64,000 nt of DNA from Anaerolineales bacterium (lineage in GTDB: Bacteria > Chloroflexota > Anaerolineae > Anaerolineales > UBA11858), in the NCBI GenBank assembly GCA_028278545.1, contig JANQED010000120.1:124001-188000 (forward strand), in the 5' to 3' direction. The stretch's first letter is position 1, and each line of letters opens with the position of its first letter. The position numbers were made by a program, and so were the translations under genes. The notes beneath the pieces were generated by a model. It ran no database searches. It saw nothing but the letters and a program-made list of their open reading frames with translations, and was not told the DNA's origin. Below, piece after piece: positions 51,802 through 60,626 of this stretch.

Positions 51802-52961
51802 GGGTTGCTCAAGTGATTGATTCCCTCGCCTGGGGAGGCGCTCAAAAGATGCAGGTGCTTTTGGCACAAGTTGCCAAGGACCGCGATATCGATATGATGG
51901 TGGTTAGCTTGCGCGACAGTGGAGATGCCCCCTTTGAGCGAATGATTCAGTCTTTCGGCACCCGCGTGATTCGATTCCCATCCAAAAGTCTATTAGATTT
52001 GAAGCGCATATATAAATTGGCTCGATTCTTGCGACGCGAGGGGGTGGATCTTATCCATGCTCATTTGTCGTACGCCAATATTGTTGGGACGTTAGTTGGT
52101 CGATTAGCCAAGATTCCCGCAATTGCTACGCTGCGAACGTCTGGAATTGATCCCGATTTTTATAACCCATGGCGTTATCGCTTAGAAACCTGGGCATTGA
52201 GAAACTGGGCTACCCGTGTCATGGCCAACGGATATTCTATTGCAGAGAAAAGTAGCAAGCGGTTGAGTGGAAGACCCATTGAGATCATACCGAACGCAGT
52301 TTTTGTTGAGCAGCCGATGGCCGAAGTTGAGCGAGATGCAATCCGGTTGGAAATTATGGGAGAGACAAGTAGGCCACTCATCATTTCCGTTGGCCGGCTT
52401 GCGGCGCCAAAAGGCTACCATGATTTACTAGAGGCCTTTAGAGTTGTACTCAAAGAAGTGCCTAAAGCGTTTCTGATCATCGTGGGCAGTGGTGCCCTCG
52501 GACCAGAGATAGAAGCGTTGATTGATGCTCATGGTATTGGAGAAAACGTGCTTCTCTTGGGAGCACGTGAGGATGTTCCCAAGCTGCTCATGGCTAGCGA
52601 CATTTTTGTGAGCGCATCGCACTGGGAGGGAATGCCGGTCGCGGTGATCGAAGCGATGGCAGCCGGCTTGCCGGTGGTCGCCACAGATGTGGGCGATAAC
52701 GCTCGCGTGATGTTAAGCGATGCGGGATTGTTGGTGCCGCCTCATCAGCCCCAGGAGATTGCCGATGCTATCTGCGCCCTTCTTGAAAGGCCCAATTGGG
52801 GGCGATCCCTTGGCGAAAAAGCCAGAGAGCGGATACAGAGAGATTATCATCCTGAGGTTTGGGTGGATCGTTTCATATCTTTTTACGAAAGCATCCTTGG
52901 TGAGACAGAATTGCAAAGCAAAAAGGATTCTCGCACGGCTGATTTGGAACCAAATGCTTGA
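51798..52961 (+). CDS. GT4 family glycosyltransferase
   Basis: 387 residues, GT-B fold. N-terminal VIDSLAWGGAQKMQVLLAQV is the glycine-rich acceptor loop, followed by DLIHAHLSYANIVGTL; the C-terminal half holds SVGRLAAPKGYHDLLEA, GAREDVPKLL and EGMPVAVIEAMAAGLPVVATDVGDNARV with the donor-binding glutamates. Overlaps the flippase gene by four bases and the next GT4 gene by one (TGATG). Sugar specificity is unknown. Confidence 0.9.
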   Translation: MRVAQVIDSLAWGGAQKMQVLLAQVAKDRDIDMMVVSLRDSGDAPFERMIQSFGTRVIRFPSKSLLDLKRIYKLARFLRREGVDLIHAHLSYANIVGTLVGRLAKIPAIATLRTSGIDPDFYNPWRYRLETWALRNWATRVMANGYSIAEKSSKRLSGRPIEIIPNAVFVEQPMAEVERDAIRLEIMGETSRPLIISVGRLAAPKGYHDLLEAFRVVLKEVPKAFLIIVGSGALGPEIEALIDAHGIGENVLLLGAREDVPKLLMASDIFVSASHWEGMPVAVIEAMAAGLPVVATDVGDNARVMLSDAGLLVPPHQPQEIADAICALLERPNWGRSLGEKARERIQRDYHPEVWVDRFISFYESILGETELQSKKDSRTADLEPNA

Positions 52962-54145
52962 TGGTGAAGAAAGTGAATGGTCGTTTGCACGTGGCGATGA
53001 TAATTCAAGATTTCCTCCCCCGAGGTGGAGGGGCTGAGAGGCAAATAGCCTCACTGGCTCCTTTGCTGAAAGCGTTGGGCGTTGAGATCAGTGTGCTTAC
53101 TCGTCATTATCCTGGTATGCCAAGATATGAGGTTCTAAGAGGTATCCCGGTGCAAAGGTTGCCAGCGCCTGGGCCAAAGTATTTTGCGGGCGCAATTTAC
53201 ATTTTGGGAATGTTGGTCTCGTTGATGCGAGACCGCCCTGATATTATTCACGCCCATGGACTGCTTTCGCCCGCTGCGTCAGCGGTAATAGCGAAATATC
53301 TTCTGGGCATCCCCGTCATCGCCAAGGTTTTGCGGGGCGGCCCCCTGGGAGATATCGACCGCATAAGGGATAAGCCATTCTCCAAAATCCGCAGCAAGTT
53401 GCTGAGTAAAGGAGTTGATATTTTTCTGGCAATTAGTCAGGAGATCGACCGAGAATTGGATCGGTTGGGTGTGCCTGAAGAACGCAGAATACGGATTCCC
53501 AATGGTGTTGATACGGATCGATTCGGGGTTCTGCCCGCTTCGGGAAAGCAGGCCGCAAAAAGTTCCTTGGGGCTGCCTGACGCACCTGTCGTGATTTACA
53601 CTGGCAGACTGGTTCCTGAGAAGCGCGTTGATTTGCTGGTCGAAATCTGGAACGATGTGCGCTCCGTTCATCCCGATGCACATTTATATATCCTCGGTAC
53701 AGGTGAGCAGGAAACCCAATTACGAGACAGTGCCGGGTCAGGTATCGTGTTCGTCGGATATACAGACGATGTACCGGCTTATTTGGCAGCCGCGGATATC
53801 TATGTGCTGCCATCGGAAACAGAGGGGTTGCCAAATTCCCTTCTTGAGGCCATGTCTGCTGGGTTGGCGGTGGTCGCAACCTCTGTGGGAGGCACACCCG
53901 ATGTGATCGAGCATGGTGTGGACGGGTTGCTTGTCGAGCCGGGCAATTCAGAAATGTTGCGATCGGCATTGGTAAAGCTACTTGGAGATGACAGTCTGCG
54001 ACAAGACCTTGGACGTAGTGCACGACAGAAGGTGGTCTCCAGCTATTCCTTGCCGGTCATAGCAGAGCGGCTGAGGGAAGTGTATGATTTTGTAACTGAC
54101 AACGAATTTGTCAGCGCTGATCAACAGTTATCTCATGCGAATTAA
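52961..54145 (+). CDS. GT4 family glycosyltransferase
   Basis: 394 residues, GT-B fold. PRGGGAERQIASLAPLL is the acceptor loop; IIHAHGLLSPAASAVIAKYL, IPNGVDTDRFG, YTGRLVPEKRVDLLVE and EGLPNSLLEAMSAGLAVVATSVGGTPDVIEHG follow, with the EX7E motif. Start set at ATG 52961, whose A is the last base of the upstream stop. An alternative TTG at 52958 is possible. Part of the same transcript as the flippase genes. Confidence 0.9.
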   Translation: MVKKVNGRLHVAMIIQDFLPRGGGAERQIASLAPLLKALGVEISVLTRHYPGMPRYEVLRGIPVQRLPAPGPKYFAGAIYILGMLVSLMRDRPDIIHAHGLLSPAASAVIAKYLLGIPVIAKVLRGGPLGDIDRIRDKPFSKIRSKLLSKGVDIFLAISQEIDRELDRLGVPEERRIRIPNGVDTDRFGVLPASGKQAAKSSLGLPDAPVVIYTGRLVPEKRVDLLVEIWNDVRSVHPDAHLYILGTGEQETQLRDSAGSGIVFVGYTDDVPAYLAAADIYVLPSETEGLPNSLLEAMSAGLAVVATSVGGTPDVIEHGVDGLLVEPGNSEMLRSALVKLLGDDSLRQDLGRSARQKVVSSYSLPVIAERLREVYDFVTDNEFVSADQQLSHAN

Positions 54146-54147
54146 CC

Positions 54148-55335
54148 GTGGAAGCGATTGCAATCCTCTTTTGGCTTTTTGTTGGCCTTATTCTTTATGT
54201 TCACATTGGCTATCCAGTGATTGTAGTGTTGTTGTCTCGGTTGAGGCCCGAAATGCAGCTTAGTTCGAATGAAACCCCTGCGGTAACGTTGTTGATCGCA
54301 GCCTATAATGAAGAAGATGTGATTGCCGAGAAGCTGGAAAATAGTCTCAGCCTGGATTACCCCGTGGAGAAGATGCAGATCGTGGTTGCAGCCGATGGCT
54401 CTGACGATCGGACGGTTGAGATTGTGCAAAGTTATGCTGATCGGGGCGTGGAGTTGTCCTATCGGCCGGAGCGGCGAGGAAAAATGGCCGCCATCACCAA
54501 TGCCATGGGGAAAGCCCGTGGAGATGTGGTAGTTTTTTCTGATGCTAACAATCTGTATTCCGCAAATGTGATCCGCGATTTGGTGGCGCCCTTTTCGGTC
54601 TCAGCGGTCGGAGGTGTCAGCGGCGCGAAAACCATTATCAAGAGTGAAAGCGCTCTTGGAGAATCTGAGGGCTTTTACTGGAAATATGAATCTATCGTAA
54701 AAGAGGCCGAATCTCGCCTCGATAGCTGCGTAGCCATTTCCGGCGAGGTGTGGGCCTTGCGTCGTGAACTATTTGTTCCTCCTCCGGATGGCATCATCAA
54801 TGATGATTTCTTTATGGGCATGCAGGTTATCAAGCAAGGTAAACGCCTGGTATATGCGCCAACTGCTCGTTCTTATGAGAGAGTCTCGCCTTCTGCCAAA
54901 GACGAGATGGAACGCCGTGCCCGTGTCATTGCTGGACGTTACCAGGCGATGTCTTTGGCCTCAAAATTGCTCCCTAAAGGGAAACCATTGCTGAACTGGC
55001 AGATCATTTCTCATAAATATCTGCGCGTTTTTATCCCGTTTGCCATGATAGGTGCTTTTTTGTGTAATCTCCTTTTGCTTGTGTTTCCGCTCGATAACAG
55101 CAACCATCCAGGTTTGCATTTATCGCCCCCGATCAATCTCTCACTATTCGTTTTGCAGGTTTTGTTTTATGTTCTTGCTTTAATAGGTAATCAATTCGAA
55201 AAGCAGCATGGTATTGTCGGAAGGATCTTGTATATCCCAACATTTCTTTTGAACAGTAACTTGGCTGCCCTGATCGGTTTCTCCCGCTTTGTGACAGGCC
55301 GGCAGACCGTACTGTGGCAGCGAGCTTCGCGATAA
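54148..55335 (+). CDS. Membrane GT2 glycosyltransferase
   Basis: 395 residues: one N-terminal helix (about 3-25), a GT-A domain (TLLIAAYNEEDV, ADGSDDRT, VVFSDANN, INDDFFMG), and three or four C-terminal helices (about 285-380). In place of the processive QxxRW motif it has ERRARVIAGRYQ, the pattern of non-processive membrane GT2 enzymes. It precedes a BcsB-like gene by 28 bp, an arrangement like bcsA-bcsB, but it lacks a PilZ domain and the processive motif, so cellulose synthesis is not shown. Starts at GTG, two bases after the previous stop. Confidence 0.85.
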   Translation: MEAIAILFWLFVGLILYVHIGYPVIVVLLSRLRPEMQLSSNETPAVTLLIAAYNEEDVIAEKLENSLSLDYPVEKMQIVVAADGSDDRTVEIVQSYADRGVELSYRPERRGKMAAITNAMGKARGDVVVFSDANNLYSANVIRDLVAPFSVSAVGGVSGAKTIIKSESALGESEGFYWKYESIVKEAESRLDSCVAISGEVWALRRELFVPPPDGIINDDFFMGMQVIKQGKRLVYAPTARSYERVSPSAKDEMERRARVIAGRYQAMSLASKLLPKGKPLLNWQIISHKYLRVFIPFAMIGAFLCNLLLLVFPLDNSNHPGLHLSPPINLSLFVLQVLFYVLALIGNQFEKQHGIVGRILYIPTFLLNSNLAALIGFSRFVTGRQTVLWQRASR

Positions 55336-55363
55336 TATTTATAACTAGATAAGGAGAAGAATC

Positions 55364-57619
55364 ATGTCCACGATGAAGAATATTCAAAAGTTGATCCTCA
55401 ACCTGATGATGATTGGTTTGGTGGCTGGCCTGACCGTTCTCAACCCAATAACCAGTTATGCGCAGGAAGTTACGCCGACTCCTGAGGAGGGCTTAACTGA
55501 GGTAATTGCCGTTGAAGCTGAAGATGAATATAGTTTTACGGAACTTGGCTTTGCCGAAGAGACTATCAATGGTCCGTTTGGCGCTACCAGGTTGAGATTC
55601 GCCGTTCCACCGAATTGGGAGCTAACCGTAGGGGCTGAGATTCAGCTTGATTTAGCCTTTTTCTATTCACTGCCTGATAGGACAGATTTAGTTTATGAAA
55701 CTGAAGTATTCGGCGGTTTGTTGCGGGTCGTGTTTAACGATGTTACGCTAGCTTCGGTGTTGCTTGATGAGAGAGGTGAGCGTACTGTTTCTATTCCCAT
55801 TACGGCCGAAGCGCTTGCTCCCGCTCGGGATGATGGTCAGCATGAACTAGAGTTGCAGCTAATTAGTGATGAAAGCTGTCTCTACGGCATCGATGTTGTC
55901 GTAGTTGTTCACCAAACCTCCCGATTCATACTTCCGCACAGGGTCGTTGCTGTCGAGACAGACCTTGCGCAGTTACCCCTACCGATTTATCAGCCTGGCC
56001 TGATTGTCCCCAATTCGGCCACCTTTGTTGTGCCGGATACGCCTTCGCGGGGTGAGCTAAGGGCCGCGCTTATGGTTGCCGCGGGGTTTGGCAGGATGAG
56101 CGGCGAGGAACTCCTCGTCCAGCTTGTCAAAGCAAGCGATCTCACCCCCGAACTGAGAGCGCTGACCCACCTGGTCTACATTGGGAAGCCATCGGGCTTG
56201 CCCGACTTGAGTAGCTTGCCCCTGCTAGTGGCTGCTGATAGTTTCACATCTGGTGCCGGCAGTCCAGAAGATGGCATTCTTCAACTGGCAGCCTCACCAT
56301 GGAATGAAGGAAAGGCAGTTCTAGTTGTGAGTGGTGACACCGACGAGGGTGTCGTGAAAGCCGCCCAGGTTCTTAGCTCTGGTTTTGTTTTGGGCACAGA
56401 GGGGCCGACTGTTTCGCGCATCGCGAGTGTTTCTCCAACCCAGGTGACAACCATTGCCGCCGCCAATAGAACACTGGCTGATCTCGGATATCCTACGGCA
56501 ACGACTACTCGTTTTGGTGTTGTGATCAGTGATTTCGATTTCTATGTTCCCTATGGGTTTATTCCGGAAGGGGATAGTTACTTTGATCTGGTGTTTGCTC
56601 ACTCAACTTTGGTGGACTATCAGGAGTCTGGTGTGGCGGTTGAACTAAATGGTGAACCTGTTGCCACCTCCCGGATAAGTGAAGAAACGGCTGGATATGC
56701 AACGCTGCGAGTGGATATCCCCGACAATTTAGTCAGAGGTGGTGAGAATCGGTTGTCTGTAAGGTTTGGGTTGATTCCTCAAGATACTTGCGCAGAGTTC
56801 TTGGTCGATAACATCTGGTTCACGATTTTTGATGAGTCGTTGCTCCATCTGCCTTTGATCCCAGCGCCGATAGAGACCGGGACGCGATTCTTAGATTTGG
56901 ATTTCTATCCGGACTTCTTGTCCCTGAGTCCTGCCTCTGGAAGTGTGGCATTTGTTGTGCCTCAGGGAGACAGCGGGGCTTGGCAAGTTGCTGCTGATAT
57001 CGCTGCAAATGTTGGTGATGATACCAACTGGAACGTGGCCGAGTCAGAACTTTATTTTGCCGATAATGTACCTGACGATGTACGCCAGAATCATGACCTT
57101 GTTCTGATTGGGCGGGCCTCGGTGCTGCCCATCATCTCTGAGCTGTCTGGGGTATTGCCCGCGTCCTTCGAAGCAGGCAGTGACATCGCTACTGTGCAAG
57201 ATTTGCAAGTCACTTATCGGTTGCCTGCATGGGTGGACTTGGGCTATCTTGAACTTTTGGAGTCGCCTTGGAATACCGAACGGGCCATCCTGGCAGTTCT
57301 GGGGAGCACAGATGTAGGTGTTATCTCGGCAGGGAATACCCTTGCCACGCCAGAACTTCGAGGAGGTCTTGCGGGCGACTTTGCACTGATCAACGGCGAA
57401 CAAGTTCTTTCCTTGGACACCAGATTAGATTTGAGTGCAGGGACCAGCGCCATTGCTACGGCAGTTCCAGAGACTGAGGTTGAGGCACCCGTTTTCGAAC
57501 CTGCGCCGGAGGTGGTTTCGCGCCCCGAGTGGGTTCTGCCTGCTATTGCTGGCGTCGTGATCTTGATGGTTTTAGTGATACTGGTGGCGGGTATTTCCGC
57601 TTTGAGAAACCGTAATTGA
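55364..57619 (+). CDS. BcsB-like exported protein with C-terminal membrane anchor
   Basis: 751 residues. Signal peptide (about 1-34), a short acidic linker, then two BcsB-type repeats (PF03170-like). Each pairs a jelly-roll sheet (repeat one: ELGFAEETINGPFGATRLRFAVPPNWEL; repeat two starts near residue 385) with a flavodoxin-like module (SPWNEGKAVLVVSG and ESPWNTERAILAVLG near the ends). A hydrophobic helix (about 727-748) anchors the C-terminus. BcsB guides the nascent cellulose chain out of BcsA; no bcsA is in the window. A strong AGGAG ribosome site precedes ATG 55364. A terminator follows. Confidence 0.82.
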   Translation: MSTMKNIQKLILNLMMIGLVAGLTVLNPITSYAQEVTPTPEEGLTEVIAVEAEDEYSFTELGFAEETINGPFGATRLRFAVPPNWELTVGAEIQLDLAFFYSLPDRTDLVYETEVFGGLLRVVFNDVTLASVLLDERGERTVSIPITAEALAPARDDGQHELELQLISDESCLYGIDVVVVVHQTSRFILPHRVVAVETDLAQLPLPIYQPGLIVPNSATFVVPDTPSRGELRAALMVAAGFGRMSGEELLVQLVKASDLTPELRALTHLVYIGKPSGLPDLSSLPLLVAADSFTSGAGSPEDGILQLAASPWNEGKAVLVVSGDTDEGVVKAAQVLSSGFVLGTEGPTVSRIASVSPTQVTTIAAANRTLADLGYPTATTTRFGVVISDFDFYVPYGFIPEGDSYFDLVFAHSTLVDYQESGVAVELNGEPVATSRISEETAGYATLRVDIPDNLVRGGENRLSVRFGLIPQDTCAEFLVDNIWFTIFDESLLHLPLIPAPIETGTRFLDLDFYPDFLSLSPASGSVAFVVPQGDSGAWQVAADIAANVGDDTNWNVAESELYFADNVPDDVRQNHDLVLIGRASVLPIISELSGVLPASFEAGSDIATVQDLQVTYRLPAWVDLGYLELLESPWNTERAILAVLGSTDVGVISAGNTLATPELRGGLAGDFALINGEQVLSLDTRLDLSAGTSAIATAVPETEVEAPVFEPAPEVVSRPEWVLPAIAGVVILMVLVILVAGISALRNRN

Positions 57620-57640
57620 GAATTGCTGGATGGAAATAAG

Positions 57641-57672
57641 AGACCCTAAGAGTCCAATAGCTCTTAGGGTCT
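57641..57672 (+). terminator. Hairpin terminator after the BcsB-like gene
   Basis: A perfect 12-bp stem (57641-57652 with 57661-57672) has an 8-base loop. The T run after it is short (TTT), so it may act as an attenuator before the next gene. Confidence 0.65.
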
Positions 57673-57685
57673 GGTTTATAAAGAG

Positions 57686-58606
57686 ATGATAGAAAACACT
57701 TCTCGGCTATCAATTGGTATGCCTGTATACAATGGGGAAGCTTATTTAGCTGAGGCTTTGGATTCTCTTTTATCGCAGACTTTTTTAGATTTTGAGCTCA
57801 TCATTTCTGACAATGCATCCACTGATGGCACGCAGGCGATATGCCTGGAGTATGCTAGTCAAGACAGGCGAATTTTGTATGATCGCTTGCCTGAGAACTT
57901 AGGGGCAGCAAAGAATTTCAATCGAGTTTTTGAGATGTCCAGGGGGGAATACTTTAAATGGGCTGCTCATGATGATCTCTGCGCGCCGGAATATATGGAG
58001 CGTTGCATCGCGATTTTGGATGAGAGCACATCGGTTGTTTTGTGCTACAGTCAAACCGATGTGATTGATGAACATGGCGCTTTCATAAAAATTGATCCTA
58101 GCGATCTTAATTTAGGCGTTGTAGAGCCGTTTCAGCGCTACCGCAACTTTCATCAAGTCTATCGATATCCTCGCTCATGTAACCCGATTTTTGGGGTGAT
58201 TCGCTCGAGCGCACTTGCTCAAACGCCTCTTATCGAGAGCTTCGTCTCGTCCGATATGGTATTGCTTGGGGAGCTTGCTCTGCGGGGCGAATTTCACGAA
58301 ATTCCCGAGCCGCTTTTTCTCCGCAGAGACCACAAGATGGCGTCTGTAAGAGCTTATCCTGAATACCAAGACCGCATAGCTTGGTTCGACCCGCAGAGGA
58401 AACACCGGTTGCAGTTGACCCATTGGCGCTGGTTGTGGGGATATTACGATGCCATCCGGCGGGTTTCTATGGAGCAAGTAGACAGGCGGCGGTGTTACTT
58501 GCAACTGGTGTGCTGGATCACCTGGCATGTGCGCGGCTTGTCGAAAGATTTGCTCAAAGCCTTGTTTTGGCCGGCTATTCGGACATATTGGGTGATGAGG
58601 AAATAG
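57686..58606 (+). CDS. GT2 family glycosyltransferase
   Basis: 306 residues, soluble GT-A fold. SIGMPVYNGEAYLAEALDSLLSQTF, SDNASTDGTQ, GAAKNFNRVFEMSRGEYFKWAAHDDL (DxD-like metal site HDDL) are the classic signatures. A basic C-terminal tail (WRWLWGYYDAIRRV, LKALFWPAIRTYWVMRK) may lie on the membrane. It starts 14 bp after the hairpin with only a weak AAAGAG ribosome site. Substrate unknown. Confidence 0.9.
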   Translation: MIENTSRLSIGMPVYNGEAYLAEALDSLLSQTFLDFELIISDNASTDGTQAICLEYASQDRRILYDRLPENLGAAKNFNRVFEMSRGEYFKWAAHDDLCAPEYMERCIAILDESTSVVLCYSQTDVIDEHGAFIKIDPSDLNLGVVEPFQRYRNFHQVYRYPRSCNPIFGVIRSSALAQTPLIESFVSSDMVLLGELALRGEFHEIPEPLFLRRDHKMASVRAYPEYQDRIAWFDPQRKHRLQLTHWRWLWGYYDAIRRVSMEQVDRRRCYLQLVCWITWHVRGLSKDLLKALFWPAIRTYWVMRK

Positions 58607-58620
58607 CGGAAAACTGTAAA

Positions 58621-58812
58621 ATGTCGGTCTTTCAATTCGATCACTACATCAAGCTGGAGTTTGTGGAGGCGTATAAAGCTGCGACGCTTGAAAACGTTCT
58701 CCGATCCATCAATGCATCGGAGATAATTCGTTTTGGCGTGCTGCAAGATAAAGAAACCCACACCCATTTCAGCCTCCTTGAAACTTGCGCGGATAAGGGG
58801 GAGCGGTTATGA
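58621..58812 (+). CDS. Small protein, unknown, coupled to the cytidylyltransferase gene
   Basis: 63 residues starting at ATG 58621, 14 bases after the GT2 stop. The ending ACADKGERL overlaps the next start (ATGA), the usual sign of a real coupled gene. The frame is also open further upstream to 58381, but that part is a shadow of the GT2 gene. The sequence (FDHYIKLEFVEAYKAATLENVLRSINASE) looks like a small alpha/beta or helical protein; I do not recognise it. It could be a truncated remnant. Confidence 0.45.
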   Translation: MSVFQFDHYIKLEFVEAYKAATLENVLRSINASEIIRFGVLQDKETHTHFSLLETCADKGERL

Positions 58813-59579
58813 AAGTGGCGATATTGGCAGGTGGCTTTGGTTCTCGCCTGGCCGAAGAGACCGAGATTAGACCCAAACCACTGGTTGAGATCGGGGGTTA
58901 CCCCATTCTCTGGCATATCATGAAGATTTACGCCCATTATGGCTATAATGACTTCGTGATCGCCTTGGGCTACAAAGGGGAGATGATCAAAAAATATGTC
59001 GTCGATTATGCTTCTATGGGCAGCGACTTAAAGGTAAATTTCCAGACGGGTGAGGTCGAGAATGATGCTGGAATTCGCCCTGATTGGACTGTAGAGTTGA
59101 TCGACACCGGCTTGCATACGTTGACTGGTGGGCGCATCAAACGGCTGAGACCGTATTTGGGGGACGAAACCTTTATGCTTACCTGGGGTGACGGCGTTGC
59201 TGATATCGACATTCAGGCTTTGGTAGATTTCCACTGTTCGCATGGCCGGTTGGCCACCGTGACTGCGGTTCATCCTCCCGCGCGTTACGGTTTGTTGGAT
59301 GTAAAAGGCGATCAAGTAGTTGCCTTCGCTGAAAAACCCCAATTGAAGGAAGGTTGGATTAACGGAGCGTTCTTTGTGTTGGAGCCGGATATTTTTGATT
59401 ACATCGAGGGCGATGAAACCCAATGGGAAAAAGAGCCTCTCGAACGTCTGGCCCAGGAAGGGCAGTTGATGTCTTATAAGCACACTTCTTACTGGCAGTG
59501 TATGGATACGCTGAGGGAAAAATATCTCCTGGAGCGCTTGTGGGCATCCGGAGAAGCCCCCTGGAAGATTTGGGATTAG
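58809..59579 (+). CDS. rfbF: Glucose-1-phosphate cytidylyltransferase
   Basis: 256 residues. Makes CDP-glucose from glucose 1-phosphate and CTP, the first step to CDP-linked 3,6-dideoxy and related sugars. Nucleotide loop ILAGGFGSRLAEET with the catalytic RPKPLVEIGGYPILWHIMKIY, the metal-binding WGDGVADID, and the C-terminal NGAFFVLEP are diagnostic. Coupled by ATGA overlap to the small gene before it. The later pathway genes for 4,6-dehydratase (rfbG) and 3-dehydrase (rfbH) are not in the window. Confidence 0.95.
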   Translation: MKVAILAGGFGSRLAEETEIRPKPLVEIGGYPILWHIMKIYAHYGYNDFVIALGYKGEMIKKYVVDYASMGSDLKVNFQTGEVENDAGIRPDWTVELIDTGLHTLTGGRIKRLRPYLGDETFMLTWGDGVADIDIQALVDFHCSHGRLATVTAVHPPARYGLLDVKGDQVVAFAEKPQLKEGWINGAFFVLEPDIFDYIEGDETQWEKEPLERLAQEGQLMSYKHTSYWQCMDTLREKYLLERLWASGEAPWKIWD

Positions 59580-59597
59580 AGAGCACGCGAGACTTGC

Positions 59598-60626
59598 ATG
59601 CGTATTCTGGTTACTGGTAATTTGGGATATATTGGCGCCATCTTGACGCCGATGTTGGTCGATGAAGGCTTCGATGTTGTTGGTCTGGATAGCGACTTGT
59701 ATGCCCGCTGTACCTTTGGCGATGACCTTCCCGAGGTCCCCACGATCAAAAAAGATATCCGCGACGTTGACCTGGAAGATCTACAGGACTTCGAAGCTGT
59801 CATCCATTTGGCGGGGCTGTCGAATGACCCTTTGGGGAATCTCAACCCGGCGTTAACCTACGAGATAAACCATCTGGCTTCGGTCAAGCTGGCCCAGTTG
59901 GCGAAACAAGCCGGGGTTTCCCGCTTTGTTTTCTCTTCTTCTTGCAGCATTTATGGGGCTGCGGGGGATGATTTGATTGACGAAAGTGCTGTCTTCAATC
60001 CGGTCACGCCCTATGGGAGATCGAAAGAGCTTGTCGAGCGCGATCTGGCCTTCATGGCAGATGACGATTTCTCCCCGATCTTTTTGCGAAACGCGACCGC
60101 ATATGGAGTCTCACCTCGCTTGAGGTTTGATCTGGTGCTCAACAACCTTGTTGCCTGGGCGATGACCACCGGGCTGATTTATCTAAAGAGCGATGGCTCT
60201 CCCTGGCGGCCCTTGGTACATATTGAAGATATTGGGAGCGCTTTCATCGCCGCCCTGGGTTCCCCGCGGGAAACGGTGCACAATCGGGCATTCAATGTCG
60301 GTCGTACGCGCGAGAATTACCGGGTTGGGGAGATTGCTCGTCTCGTGGCCGACACTGTGCCTGATTGCAGGATTGAATTTGCTCCCTACGCTGGCCCCGA
60401 TAAGCGCACCTATCGTGTAAATTGCGATAGGATCGTTCGTGAACTGCCTGCCTTCAAACCCCAATGGAATGTCCGACGGGGCGCTCAAGAGTTGTACAAT
60501 GCCTATCAGCAAACCGGTGTGCTTCAGGAGGAGTTCGAGGGGCCGCGCTATAAGCGTATTGCACACATCGAGGGCTTACTGGCGGCGGGTGAGCTGGACG
60601 AAACTTTGCGCTGGGCATTCCCATGA
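59598..60626 (+). CDS. NAD-dependent sugar epimerase/dehydratase (extended SDR)
   Basis: 342 residues. Rossmann motif GNLGYIG at the N-terminus, [12 protein letters not shown], and the catalytic YGRSK following SSSCSIYG place it in the extended short-chain dehydrogenase family acting on nucleotide sugars. The neighbouring cytidylyltransferase and C-methyltransferase suggest a CDP-sugar substrate. The exact reaction (4,6-dehydration, epimerisation or 4-keto reduction) cannot be told from the sequence. It overlaps the methyltransferase start by four bases. Confidence 0.88.
   Translation: MRILVTGNLGYIGAILTPMLVDEGFDVVGLDSDLYARCTFGDDLPEVPTIKKDIRDVDLEDLQDFEAVIHLAGLSNDPLGNLNPALTYEINHLASVKLAQLAKQAGVSRFVFSSSCSIYGAAGDDLIDESAVFNPVTPYGRSKELVERDLAFMADDDFSPIFLRNATAYGVSPRLRFDLVLNNLVAWAMTTGLIYLKSDGSPWRPLVHIEDIGSAFIAALGSPRETVHNRAFNVGRTRENYRVGEIARLVADTVPDCRIEFAPYAGPDKRTYRVNCDRIVRELPAFKPQWNVRRGAQELYNAYQQTGVLQEEFEGPRYKRIAHIEGLLAAGELDETLRWAFP

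Noticed and set aside
54148..57619. Annotation as cellulose synthase BcsA-BcsB.
   Set aside because: The GT2 enzyme lacks the QxxRW motif, PilZ domain and size of BcsA; only the BcsB-like part is supported.
58381..58620. The upstream part of the frame that ends at 58812, starting at 58381.
   Set aside because: It overlaps the GT2 gene throughout and lacks a sensible sequence; only the part from ATG 58621 looks like a separate gene.
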